Assembly (NCBI GenBank): GCA_945787845.1
Contig: CALZJH010000002.1
Span: forward strand, 1-64,000
Length of the DNA stretch: 64,000 bases
Source: an uncultured Woeseiaceae bacterium
Lineage (GTDB): Bacteria > Pseudomonadota > Gammaproteobacteria > Steroidobacterales > Woeseiaceae
Direction: 5' to 3'
Position 1 is the first letter of the stretch. Every line of letters begins with the position of its first letter. The position numbers and the translations under genes were made by a program. Shown here one piece after another: positions 11,112 through 19,679 of this stretch. The notes under the pieces were generated by a model, which was not told where the DNA came from, did no database searches, and saw only the letters and a list, made by a program, of their open reading frames with translations.

Positions 11112-12211
11112 GCAATCTGCTGGTAACCGGCGGCGCAGGTTTCATTGGGGCAAATTTCGTGCATTACTGGTTGCGCGAGTACCCGGATTATCGTGTGGTT
11201 GTACTCGATGCGTTAACGTATGCCGGTAACCTCGCAAGCCTCGCGTCTGCCAGCGGTAATCCGGCGTATCGATTCGTGCAGGGCGACATATGCGACACGA
11301 CGCTGGTCGGCAGCCTCCTCAGGGAGGAGGCTATCGATACGATCGTGCATTTCGCCGCCGAATCCCACGTCGATCGATCGATCAGCGGTCCGGATGCATT
11401 TATTCAGACCAACATGGTGGGCACATATTCGCTACTTGAAGCGGCACGCACACACTGGTTAGGAGGGACGGCCGCCGGCGAGCACCGTTTTCATCATGTA
11501 TCGACTGACGAGGTCTACGGCACGCTCGGTGCAGAGGACCCGGCGTTTACCGAGGACACGGCGTACGCGCCGAATTCGCCGTATTCAGCGAGCAAAGCGG
11601 GCTCGGATCACCTGGTGCGCGCGTATCACCACACCTACGGCCTGCAAGTGACGACCAGCAACTGCTCGAACAACTACGGTCCTTACCAGTTTCCGGAAAA
11701 GTTGATTCCGCTCATGATTGTCAACGCGCTGGACGGCAAGCCGATGCCCGTCTATGGCGATGGCAGTAATATCCGGGACTGGCTTTACGTTGAAGACCAC
11801 GTCCGCGGTATCGACATGGTGATCAAGCAGGGCGTTGTTGGCGAAACCTACAACATCGGCGGCAATGAAGAACATGCCAACCTCGATATCGTGAGTCGCC
11901 TGTGCGCGAGCATCGATGGAGTCTTCGCTGCGGACGACGGACTGGCCGAGCGTTTTCCGCATGCACCGGCCGCGTCGGGAACCGCTACGTCGTCGCTGGT
12001 CACCATGGTTAAAGATCGTCCCGGCCATGACTGGCGCTATGCCGTCGATGCCAGCCGGATTCAAGAGGAGCTCGGGTATTCGCCAGCGCATGATTTTGAC
12101 TCCGGCCTTCGCAATACCGTGGCGTGGATGCTGGCCAACGAAGACTGGTGGCGTGCAATCCTCGATGACAGCTATCGAAGCTGGATCGAGGATCAGTACG
12201 AGAAGCGATAA
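11108..12211 (+). CDS. rfbB: dTDP-glucose 4,6-dehydratase
   Basis: About 367 residues, extended SDR fold. The NAD-binding loop is T-G-G-A-G-F-I-G at the N-terminus and the catalytic Tyr is in Y-S-A-S-K-A-G-S. It converts dTDP-glucose to dTDP-4-keto-6-deoxyglucose. The ATG at 11108, overlapping the rfbD stop, is chosen over an upstream in-frame start because homology begins there. In many genomes rfbB is first in the operon; here it is last of the four. Downstream, 12 bases separate it from the flippase-like gene. Confidence 0.95.
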   Translation: MSNLLVTGGAGFIGANFVHYWLREYPDYRVVVLDALTYAGNLASLASASGNPAYRFVQGDICDTTLVGSLLREEAIDTIVHFAAESHVDRSISGPDAFIQTNMVGTYSLLEAARTHWLGGTAAGEHRFHHVSTDEVYGTLGAEDPAFTEDTAYAPNSPYSASKAGSDHLVRAYHHTYGLQVTTSNCSNNYGPYQFPEKLIPLMIVNALDGKPMPVYGDGSNIRDWLYVEDHVRGIDMVIKQGVVGETYNIGGNEEHANLDIVSRLCASIDGVFAADDGLAERFPHAPAASGTATSSLVTMVKDRPGHDWRYAVDASRIQEELGYSPAHDFDSGLRNTVAWMLANEDWWRAILDDSYRSWIEDQYEKR

Positions 12212-12223
12212 GCAGGTTCAGAT

Positions 12224-13171
12224 TTGGCGTCTTTCAAACGCATCGTGCAAAAGGCCTGGCTTGCCGTATTCCTCGTGATGTCGGTGGTCTTCATCGTCGC
12301 GTATTTCAAAGACGACCGGGACAAGATATCCCGGATTCTGGACGCTGACCTGCGCCTGCTCGGCCTGGCTGTGTTGGCGCAAGCCGCATACTTTCTTGCC
12401 ACGATCATAACGTGGCAGAAGGCATTGCTGTATGCGACCGGCAAGACGGTGGTGTTGCGGGAGAGCCTGTCACAAATCCTCATGGTCAATTTCGGCAAGT
12501 ACATCCCGGGCAAGGTCTGGGGTATGGCCGCCCGTGGCAAGCGCCTGGCCGAGGCAGGTTACGATCTCGAAGAAATAACTCGGGCGAGTTATCTCGAACA
12601 GATCCTGTTGCTGTTGACAGGCTTCGCACTGGGGTTTCTCGCCGCTGCCCTGGTATTCGCCAGTCCACTTTACGGATTCGGTTTTGCACTGGCGGTAGCC
12701 GGCATCGTTCTGTTCCGATACGACGAAAAGATCATTGGCAAGATCGCGCAAGTGATACCGCCGGTGAGCAGACTGTTGCGCTTCTTCGAGGTTCGACTCG
12801 GTAGTGTTGAGGTGCTGAAACTCTCAGCCGGGTATTTGCTCGTGTGGCTGTTGCTTGCCTGCGCATTCATGTTTGTGTGTACGAGCGTCATCAGTGTGGA
12901 GCTGACGCCTGCGAACGGACTGGTTTTCGTACTCAGCCTGACAGCGGGTTTCCTGGCCGGCTTCCTCGCACTCTTCGCGCCCGGTGGCGCGGGCGTGCGC
13001 GAAGGCGTTGGTGCGGCATTGCTGACATCGATTGTGACGCTGGAAGAGGCGGTGCTGCTCATGCTGCTGTTCAGGGTCTGGGTCGTCGCTGCCGAATTGC
13101 TGGCCGGCGCCGTTGCACTTCTGCTGCCCGCGTCAGCTAAGGCCCCCGGGGAAAGCAACATTGGCGAATAG
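12224..13171 (+). CDS. UPF0104/LPG-synthase-TM-like membrane protein (flippase-like)
   Basis: A 315-residue integral membrane protein with about eight hydrophobic helices, resembling the YbhN/AglD-like family whose fold is shared with the membrane domain of lysylphosphatidylglycerol synthase. Family members often sit in polysaccharide gene clusters, and a lipid-translocation role has been proposed. The TTG start at 12224 is the first codon of the open frame. No soluble synthase domain follows, so lipid aminoacylation is unlikely. Position between the rhamnose genes and a glycosyltransferase suggests transfer or flipping of a lipid-linked sugar, which is inference. Confidence 0.72.
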   Translation: MASFKRIVQKAWLAVFLVMSVVFIVAYFKDDRDKISRILDADLRLLGLAVLAQAAYFLATIITWQKALLYATGKTVVLRESLSQILMVNFGKYIPGKVWGMAARGKRLAEAGYDLEEITRASYLEQILLLLTGFALGFLAAALVFASPLYGFGFALAVAGIVLFRYDEKIIGKIAQVIPPVSRLLRFFEVRLGSVEVLKLSAGYLLVWLLLACAFMFVCTSVISVELTPANGLVFVLSLTAGFLAGFLALFAPGGAGVREGVGAALLTSIVTLEEAVLLMLLFRVWVVAAELLAGAVALLLPASAKAPGESNIGE

Positions 13172-14252
13172 GGACAACATCAAGGTTTGCTACGTAGTCT
13201 CGTACCGGGACCCGCAGTACATCCGTACACGGAACCTGCGAGCCGCGATCTCACGTATCGAGGGAGTCGAGCTGTTTGACGCGACCAACTCGCGCCGCGG
13301 CTTCCTGCGGTACTTTGAAACGCTCTGGAAGATGCTGCGTATTCGTTTCCGCCACAATCCGGACGTCTACGTGCTTGGCTTTCGTGGACACGAGATTTTC
13401 TGGGCGGTGCGACTGATCGCCATCGGCAAGCCGCTGCTTTTCGATGAGTTTATGTCGCCCAGCGATGCGCTGCTCTCGGAGGGCAAGGGTGGCGGGCCCG
13501 GGCGTCTTGTCGGCGCATTGATCTTTCCCCTGGAGTGGCTGTGCCTGACCTTGTCGGCACGTTGCCTGACCGATACGATCCTTCACCAGCAGTTTATTGC
13601 CGAGCGGTTTGCCGTCCCGGAAGAGAAGATCAATGTCGTGTACGTCGGTGCCGTCGAGCCGCAGAAAGAATTGTCCGGGCATGGCGGTGGCGCCGACAAG
13701 CCTCTGTCGGTTCTGTTCTATGGGACGTTCCTGCCTTTGCACGGCATGGATGTTCTGCTGCGGGCCTGCAAGCTGGTGGAAAATCAGTCTGTTGAATTCC
13801 GGATCATCGGTGGGAAGGGCAAAGCGCTCGTGCGTTTTCAGCGACTATTGAGCAAACTGAATCCGGGGAACGTCGTGCATGATACGTGGGTTGATTTCGA
13901 CGAGCTGCAGTCCGAGCTGATCCCTGCTGCAGATTTGTGCCTGGGTGGCCCGTTTGGCGGCACGCCGCAGGCGCGGCGCGTCATCACTGGCAAGGCTTTC
14001 CAGTTTCTCGCGCAGTCCAAGGCGACGGTTATTGGCCGGGTCGATGAGCCTGTCGCCTTTGTCGATCGCAGGAACTGTCTGCTGGTGGAGCAGGGCAGTC
14101 CCGAAAGTCTGGCCGCAGCCTTTGAATGGGCTGCCGCCAATCGTAACGAGCTCGCCGCAATCGGCCGCAATGGCCGTCGTCTCTTTGACAAGCAATTCTC
14201 TGTAGGCGCCCTGGCGGCACAACTCGAACCGGCTTTGCGGGCTGTCTTGTGA
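13161..14252 (+). CDS. Glycosyltransferase (GT-B, family 4-like)
   Basis: About 363 residues, weakly conserved GT-B glycosyltransferase. The N-terminal half carries Y-V-V-S-Y-R-D and an R-T-R-N-L segment. The C-terminal half has a V-L-F-Y-G-T-F-L-P-L-H-G-M strand-loop and a donor-site E-x-x-x-A-A-A-F-E-W helix as in Glycos_transf_1. TTG at 13161 is chosen: it follows a GGGGAAAG ribosome binding site and overlaps the upstream stop. Substrate unknown; rhamnose transfer is possible from context. It overlaps the following methyltransferase gene by four bases. Confidence 0.75.
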   Translation: MANRDNIKVCYVVSYRDPQYIRTRNLRAAISRIEGVELFDATNSRRGFLRYFETLWKMLRIRFRHNPDVYVLGFRGHEIFWAVRLIAIGKPLLFDEFMSPSDALLSEGKGGGPGRLVGALIFPLEWLCLTLSARCLTDTILHQQFIAERFAVPEEKINVVYVGAVEPQKELSGHGGGADKPLSVLFYGTFLPLHGMDVLLRACKLVENQSVEFRIIGGKGKALVRFQRLLSKLNPGNVVHDTWVDFDELQSELIPAADLCLGGPFGGTPQARRVITGKAFQFLAQSKATVIGRVDEPVAFVDRRNCLLVEQGSPESLAAAFEWAAANRNELAAIGRNGRRLFDKQFSVGALAAQLEPALRAVL

Positions 14253-15001
14253 AGTACCGGGCCCCGAGGTTTCTGTTTCGGCGCCACGAAGTCTTGCGAC
14301 GCGTGCAGCCTGGGGAGTCTTTCCTGGAAATTGGTGCAGCCGACCTGACGTTGACGCGCGAATTATTGACGCGGTTCAGGCGCGGACTCGCGCTCGATTT
14401 TACCGACGATCTCCCGGAATCCTACGCGGGCCTGCCGCCGGCCGAAAAAGACCGGCTGGACATCTCGAACGTTAACGTGATGACGGATGCGGTGCCGGGC
14501 GACTTTGATTGCGTCGTGGCCTGCGAGGTCATGGAGCATATTGAAGATGACGCAGGTTTCGCCGGCAGACTGTTCGATTGCCTGAAGCCGGGGGGGCAGG
14601 TCATTGTGTCGGTACCCGCCAAGGCGAAGTACTGGACGATCCACGATGAACTGGTCGGCCATTTGCGCCGGTACGAGACAGCCGGCCTGGTGGCGCTGTT
14701 TGACGCTGCCGGCTTCACCGAGACGACGGTGACTGCCTATGGTTTCCCCTGGATCAACTGGCTGAGTCACCTGCGGGTCTGGTTGGCCCGCCGCAACATG
14801 ACGGACCGCGCCGACTGGGATCAGGAAAAGCAAACCAGTATGAGTAATCACCGCCAGATTCCCGAGTGGTTGTCCGGCAGCCTTGCGCCGCTTCTGGTGA
14901 ATCGCATCACGGTATGGCCGTTCGCCATCGTCTCGCGGCTCTTCAATCGGCTGGACCTGTCGGACGGCTACATCCTGACAGCCCGGCGTCCTGCGCAGTA
15001 A
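14249..15001 (+). CDS. Class I SAM-dependent methyltransferase
   Basis: A 250-residue Rossmann-fold methyltransferase. The SAM-binding motif I is F-L-E-I-G-A-A-D near residue 30, the acidic post-I segment follows, and C-E-V-M-E-H-I is the motif IV-like segment typical of Methyltransf_11/23 proteins. It starts with GTG overlapping the glycosyltransferase stop. As the last gene of the surface-glycan operon it may methylate a sugar or lipid carrier intermediate; the acceptor cannot be read from sequence. Confidence 0.8.
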   Translation: MKYRAPRFLFRRHEVLRRVQPGESFLEIGAADLTLTRELLTRFRRGLALDFTDDLPESYAGLPPAEKDRLDISNVNVMTDAVPGDFDCVVACEVMEHIEDDAGFAGRLFDCLKPGGQVIVSVPAKAKYWTIHDELVGHLRRYETAGLVALFDAAGFTETTVTAYGFPWINWLSHLRVWLARRNMTDRADWDQEKQTSMSNHRQIPEWLSGSLAPLLVNRITVWPFAIVSRLFNRLDLSDGYILTARRPAQ

Positions 15002-15074
15002 TCGTTGCCGGCTGTCGCTACCGCCGCCTGCGGAGGTGAGCGGCTGTCCCGCCACTATTACGTATTAATACGAA

Positions 15075-15089
15075 TGAGAATGATTGTCA
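15075..15089. promoter_or_regulatory. Fur box upstream of the porin/FMN/PepSY operon
   Basis: TGAGAATGATTGTCA, identical over 15 bases to the Fur box before bfd. It lies about 72-86 bases before the porin ATG in a 159-base intergenic gap, where it could overlap the promoter. Confidence 0.85.
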
Positions 15090-15160
15090 TTTGCATTATG
15101 ATCCCTTAAGCTCATCATTGTGGTGTATCCACGCAACAACGCTTAAGGACTTGCAACATC

Positions 15161-16405
15161 ATGAATACCTTGAAAATCGTCGCATTCGCGCTGGCGATCC
15201 TGCTTACGGCAACGCAGGCTACGGCTCAGGATAAACCCGTTACCATCGAAGACGTGCTGGAAATCGTCCAGCGGCAGCAGGCCGAGATCGACGCCCTGCG
15301 GGCCGAGCTGGATGAAGCGCGGCAGGGTATGGATGCCACGGCGGAGAAAGTCGCGGAGTCCGAGGAGAGAATCGAGGCGACCGGCGATTTCGTCGAGTCG
15401 CTGGCAGCAACCGACCCGGGTCGAAGCAGGACAACGATCGGTGGCTACGGAGAACTCCACTACAACCAGGTCAATTCCGACGCAGGCGACAGCGAGGAGA
15501 TCGACTTCCACCGCTTCGTCCTGTTCTTTGGTCACGAGTTCTCGGACAAAGTCCGCTTCTTCTCGGAATTCGAGCTGGAACACTCGCTGGCCGGCGACGG
15601 CAAGCCCGGTGAGGTGGAACTCGAGCAGGCGTACGCAGAGTTTGACCTGGGCAATAGCATGGCGGCGCGGGCCGGCCTGTTCCTGCTTCCTGTTGGCATC
15701 CTCAACGAAACGCATGAGCCGCCGACGTTCTATGGCGTAGAGCGTAATGATGTCGAGAACATCATCTTGCCGTCGACGTGGTGGGAGGCGGGTGCCGGTA
15801 TCCGGGGCAACCTCGCGAATGGTCTGAGCTGGGATGCGGCCGTGCACTCCGGTCTGGCGATACCGACGACGGGTAGCAGCGCATTCCGGGTTCGAAGCGG
15901 ACGTCAAAAGGTCGCTGAGGCCGACGCCAGCGACATGGCGGCCACCGTTCGAATGAAGTACACGGGCGTACCGGGCCTCGAACTGGCCGCAAGCTACCAG
16001 TACCAGTCGGACCCGAGCCAGGTAGCGGGCGATGGCCTGGATTCCGGGCAGTTATTCACCGCCCACGCCATCTATCAGCGTGATCGCTTTGGACTGCGTG
16101 CCCTTTATGGGTCCTGGGACTTCGAGGGTGCGGCGGTTGAGGCAGCCGATGCGGATTCGCAATCAGGCTGGTACGTCGAGCCGAGTTTTCGAGTGAACAG
16201 GAATTGGGGCGTCTACGCGCGCTACGAGGACCTGGACGCGGCGCGCACACAGGACCGGTTCACGCAGTCGGAATTTGGATTCAACTACTGGCCGACGGAT
16301 GGTGTGGTCCTGAAAATGGACTATCGAATGCGCGAATTCGATTTGCCGGCACTCAGTGCCTCCGACTTCGATGCCATTGATGTCGGGTTCGGCTATAACT
16401 TCTAG
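15161..16405 (+). CDS. Outer-membrane porin-like protein with N-terminal coiled coil
   Basis: A 414-residue protein with a signal peptide (hydrophobic residues 5-20, likely cleavage after A-T-A-Q). A Glu/Gln/Ala-rich coiled-coil of about residues 28-75 follows, then a beta-strand-rich region ending in a terminal aromatic strand (F-G-Y-N-F) typical of outer-membrane barrels. It resembles phosphate-selective porin O/P-type and related trimeric porins. It is not a TonB receptor: no plug domain is visible. The Fur box upstream suggests expression during iron limitation, possibly for passage of iron complexes, which is inference. First gene of a probable three-gene operon. Confidence 0.78.
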   Translation: MNTLKIVAFALAILLTATQATAQDKPVTIEDVLEIVQRQQAEIDALRAELDEARQGMDATAEKVAESEERIEATGDFVESLAATDPGRSRTTIGGYGELHYNQVNSDAGDSEEIDFHRFVLFFGHEFSDKVRFFSEFELEHSLAGDGKPGEVELEQAYAEFDLGNSMAARAGLFLLPVGILNETHEPPTFYGVERNDVENIILPSTWWEAGAGIRGNLANGLSWDAAVHSGLAIPTTGSSAFRVRSGRQKVAEADASDMAATVRMKYTGVPGLELAASYQYQSDPSQVAGDGLDSGQLFTAHAIYQRDRFGLRALYGSWDFEGAAVEAADADSQSGWYVEPSFRVNRNWGVYARYEDLDAARTQDRFTQSEFGFNYWPTDGVVLKMDYRMREFDLPALSASDFDAIDVGFGYNF

Positions 16406-16420
16406 AGGCCCTTTTTGAAG

Positions 16421-16948
16421 ATGCACCAGCGCATTGCTGTTCTTCTGTTGTTCGTCGCGGGCCTGGCTCTTGCCGGGCCCGTCGGCGAGGCGGGTCGATA
16501 CATTGAAACCGAAGAATACCTTGACAGCGCGTTTCCAGCGGGTGTGCCGGCAACGCAAACCCTCTGGCTAAAAGGGGATCTGCGCGCAGACGTCGAACGC
16601 CTGCTGGGTCACCGATTTAGCGGCCTGCGCGTGCGCTACTGGATGGACGAGTCTCGCAGTGCCTGGATCCTGAACGAGATTGGGAAGGAGTTGCCGATCA
16701 CGATTGGCGTTGCCATCTCGAGCGGTGCCATTGCCAGTGTCGATGTCCTGGAATTCCGGGAGAGTCGTGGCTGGGAAGTGCGCTACCCGTTCTTTACCGA
16801 CCAGTTTGTCGATGCCCGGCTCGGTCCGAACGACAAACTCGACCGGCGTATCGACGGCATTACAGGCGCGACGATGTCCGTCGATGCCGTAACCCGGGTT
16901 GCGCAAGTCGCGCTGCTGCTGCATGAACACGTCACCAACGCCAACTAA
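16421..16948 (+). CDS. Periplasmic FMN-binding (flavinylated) protein
   Basis: About 175 residues with an N-terminal signal peptide and an FMN_bind domain. The C-terminal motif D-G-I-T-G-A-T-M-S (about residues 145-153) matches the site where ApbE attaches FMN through a phosphoester bond in NqrC/RnfG-like proteins; Thr151 is the expected acceptor. The protein would carry electrons outside the cytoplasmic membrane. ATG at 16421 is preferred over a TTG two codons upstream. The end overlaps the following PepSY gene by 26 bases, so the two are coupled. No apbE is present in the window. Confidence 0.82.
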   Translation: MHQRIAVLLLFVAGLALAGPVGEAGRYIETEEYLDSAFPAGVPATQTLWLKGDLRADVERLLGHRFSGLRVRYWMDESRSAWILNEIGKELPITIGVAISSGAIASVDVLEFRESRGWEVRYPFFTDQFVDARLGPNDKLDRRIDGITGATMSVDAVTRVAQVALLLHEHVTNAN

Positions 16949-17690
16949 CGGCAAGAGCCGCGGGCGGCGCTGGTTTCGGCGCGGGCACCGCTGGGTCGGC
17001 TTGTCGCTCGTGGCGTTTGTCATTTACCTGTCAGTTTCCGGCATCGCGCTAAACCACTCTGGAGACCTCGAACTCGAACGCCGCTACCTGGATTGGCCGT
17101 GGCTGCTTGATGCCTATGGGCTCGAGGTGCCGACGCCGTCTGCCAGTTTTGCGGATAGCGGTCATCGAGCAACGCTTCTCGGGGAACGCCTGTTTCTCGA
17201 TGGCCGCGACACGGGTCAGAGGGAGGCGGCCCTTAACGGGATTGCCGCCCTGGGCCCGTTGGTCCTGGTTGCCGGCAAGCAGTCGGTCTTCCTGTTTACG
17301 GACGGCGGGGAATTTGTTGAGGCTATCGATCTGGGAGCCCGGCTGACGGGGCCCATAGAACGCGTCGGACGTACTGGAGATCGCGCAGTGCTGCAGACCG
17401 CGTCCGAGTCACTGCAAAGCGACCCGGATGTCGCGCTATTTGAGCCCTGGGACAACGTCTCGGGCGCGCACTGGTCGGTCTCGACGCCGCCCGACGCGGC
17501 GGAAATAGCGGCCCTGGAATCCGCCTGGCGCGGCCGTGGCGTCACGGTCGAACGGTTGCTGCTCGACCTGCACAGTGGCCGAATTTTCAGCGCTGCGGGG
17601 CCGTTGCTCATGGACCTCGTCGCCGCATTGCTTATTTTGCTGAGCGTGTCGGGCATTATCCTGTCCAGGGTCCGAAACCGCCGCAAATAG
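16923..17690 (+). CDS. PepSY-associated transmembrane protein
   Basis: About 255 residues. A basic N-terminus (R-R-x-H-R-W-V-G) leads into a first membrane helix (about 30-50, ending S-V-S-G-I-A-L-N-H-S). A periplasmic region of roughly 170 residues follows, then a second helix (L-L-I-L-L-S-V-S-G-I-I-L) near the C-terminus. The twin S-V-S-G-I helices are typical of PepSY_TM proteins such as siderophore-reducing FoxB/PiuB relatives, where helix histidines hold heme. Coupled to the FMN protein, it is a good candidate to pass electrons across the membrane to it. ATG at 16923 is preferred over TTG at 16899. Confidence 0.75.
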   Translation: MNTSPTPTNGKSRGRRWFRRGHRWVGLSLVAFVIYLSVSGIALNHSGDLELERRYLDWPWLLDAYGLEVPTPSASFADSGHRATLLGERLFLDGRDTGQREAALNGIAALGPLVLVAGKQSVFLFTDGGEFVEAIDLGARLTGPIERVGRTGDRAVLQTASESLQSDPDVALFEPWDNVSGAHWSVSTPPDAAEIAALESAWRGRGVTVERLLLDLHSGRIFSAAGPLLMDLVAALLILLSVSGIILSRVRNRRK

Positions 17691-17766
17691 CCTTGTGCCC
17701 ATGTCGCGGTGCCGGGTGTGACCCAGCTACTGCAATCCTCAGGGCGTTCATGGCAACATGCAGGGC

Positions 17767-19149
17767 ATGAATGAACAAGCACGCCGACTCCTGATCGTCG
17801 AAGATGACCCGGGACTCCTCAAGCAGCTCAAGTGGTGCTTCGAGGGGTACGACATCTGCACGGCCGAAAACCGCGAAGACGCGATTGCCGAACTGCGTCG
17901 TCATGAGCCGGCGGTCATCCTCCAGGATCTTGGTTTGCCGCCCAATCCCGAAGGTGTGGAGGAGGGTCTGGCCGCTTTGTCGGAAGCGCTCAAGCTGGCG
18001 CCGCACACGAAGATCATCGTGGTGACGGGGAATGGGGACCAGGAGAATGCGCTGACCGCGGTGGCCCAGGGTGCCTACGATTTCTACGAAAAACCGATCG
18101 ACACCGATACGCTGAAGCTGCTGGTCGATCGAGCATTCAATATCGCCGAACTGGAGCGCGAGAACAGGCGCCTGCAAAGTGAGATCAACGCATCGCCACT
18201 GGACGGCATCGTCGCGGCGAGCGAAGGCATGCTGGCCGTGTGCCGCATGATCGAGAAGGTTGCGCCGACGGATGTGACCACGCTACTGCTCGGCGAAAGC
18301 GGCACCGGTAAGGAACTGCTGGCGCGGGCCTTGCACCGCCTGAGCCCGCGCGCCGAGAGCAATTTCGTGGCGATCAACTGCGCGGCAATACCGGAGAACC
18401 TGCTCGAGTCCGAGTTGTTCGGCCACGAAAAAGGCGCCTTCACCGGCGCGCACAAGCAGACGGTCGGTAAGGTCGAACTCGCCAGTGGCGGGACGCTCTT
18501 CCTCGATGAGATCGGTGACATGCCGATCGCACTGCAGGCGAAGATGTTGCGCTTCCTGCAGGAGCGCGTCATCGAACGCGTTGGCGGCCGCAAGGAAATC
18601 TCGGTGGACGTCCGGGTCGTTTGCGCGACCAACCAGAACCCTGAAATCCTGATCAAGGAAGGCCTTTTCCGCGAGGACCTGTACTACCGGGTCAGTGAGA
18701 TTACGATCAATATCCCGCCTTACCGCGAGCGTGAAGAAGGCCGACTCATTCTGGCGCGCACCTTGTTGCAGCGTTACGCCAAGTCGCAGAAACGGGCGAT
18801 CAACGGCTTCTCGAAAGATGCCGTGCAGGCCATCGAAGCGTACTCCTGGCCGGGCAATGTGCGCGAGCTGGAAAACAAGATAAAAGGTGCGGTCATCATG
18901 GCCGACGGCAAGCTCGTGACGGCGATGGACATGGGCCTGCAGGGCGGCGACGCCGCGGACGAGTCGCTGAACCTTCGTGAAGTGCGGCAGGTGGCCGAGT
19001 CCAAGGCGATCCGCGTCGCCCTGACGAAGAGCTACGGGAACATCTCCAAGGCGTCCGAGTTGCTCGGCATTACGCGTCCGACATTGTACGACCTCCTGAA
19101 CAAGTACGGCCTCAGCGCCGACACATACTCCAAGAAGGCCGCCTCCTGA
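17767..19149 (+). CDS. prsR: Sigma54-dependent response regulator, PEP-CTERM type
   Basis: About 460 residues: receiver domain (acceptor Asp54 in I-L-Q-D-L-G-L-P), AAA+ sigma54-activating domain (Walker A G-E-S-G-T-G-K-E; sigma54-contact loop G-A-F-T-G-A), and a Fis-type helix-turn-helix (N-I-S-K-A-S-E-L-L-G). The receiver, with Q-D-L-G-L-P-P-N-P and V-V-T-G-N-G-D, is that of PrsR, the regulator paired with kinase PrsK in PEP-CTERM/exosortase exopolysaccharide systems. No prsK, exosortase or PEP-CTERM protein is in the window, so it is an orphan here. An ATG three codons upstream (17758) is an alternative start. Confidence 0.88.
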   Translation: MNEQARRLLIVEDDPGLLKQLKWCFEGYDICTAENREDAIAELRRHEPAVILQDLGLPPNPEGVEEGLAALSEALKLAPHTKIIVVTGNGDQENALTAVAQGAYDFYEKPIDTDTLKLLVDRAFNIAELERENRRLQSEINASPLDGIVAASEGMLAVCRMIEKVAPTDVTTLLLGESGTGKELLARALHRLSPRAESNFVAINCAAIPENLLESELFGHEKGAFTGAHKQTVGKVELASGGTLFLDEIGDMPIALQAKMLRFLQERVIERVGGRKEISVDVRVVCATNQNPEILIKEGLFREDLYYRVSEITINIPPYREREEGRLILARTLLQRYAKSQKRAINGFSKDAVQAIEAYSWPGNVRELENKIKGAVIMADGKLVTAMDMGLQGGDAADESLNLREVRQVAESKAIRVALTKSYGNISKASELLGITRPTLYDLLNKYGLSADTYSKKAAS

Positions 19150-19427
19150 GGCATGGAGGTCACCGTCCCCGGGACAAGGGGCGGAGCCTTATCTAGGTTA
19201 TTTTTACCATTTGGATCGCGCATTTGTCGCAAAAAAGGGACAGTCTTGCTGATCCCCGCAGAAAAACTAGTGACCTGATCAATTTTTCCTGTTAATTAGC
19301 TTTTCATCATTCTGGGGCACAATCTTAAGGAACTGCATTAAGTTTCGGTGTCCCTGGACCCGGCCGTGTCACGATTCTTTCATCAATCCTGACCATAATT
19401 TCTCCGTGAGCGCCGCATGGCGCGCCA

Positions 19428-19679
19428 TTGAGCGAGATTCACGGAGCGATGGATTTTGTAATGACGCGGCACCCGGATCGTGAAATCAAACAGTCATTTC
19501 CGATTCGCAGCCAGGTACGCGGCTGGTTTTTCAGGGTCGACGAACTACCGACAGGTTACTGGCAGGTCAAAGGCCGAGACCGCTTTGGACATACGATCAG
19601 TTGTGTCGGCGAGAGCCCCGATGACGTCCTGGCCACCGCAGAATCAGAAGCGAGGCTGCAATCCGCTAGCGCGACTTGA
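19428..19679 (+). CDS. Small hypothetical protein
   Basis: An 83-residue soluble protein that I do not recognise. It is rich in charged residues, has no signal peptide or membrane helix, and has a central W-F-F-R-V-D-E-x-P-x-G-Y-W-Q-V-K-G-R-D segment that looks like a small beta-sheet domain. TTG at 19428 gives the full length; ATG at 19449 would give 76 residues. It ends 14 bases inside the 3-prime end of the convergent glrR. The 278-base gap before it (19150-19427) is AT-richer than its surroundings and shows no other gene. Confidence 0.55.
   Translation: MSEIHGAMDFVMTRHPDREIKQSFPIRSQVRGWFFRVDELPTGYWQVKGRDRFGHTISCVGESPDDVLATAESEARLQSASAT

Noticed and set aside
19312..19350. Possible sigma54 promoter (GGGGCAC...CTGCA) before the small hypothetical gene
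   Set aside because: The GG and GC elements are not ten bases apart, so the -24/-12 rule fails despite neighbouring sigma54 activators.
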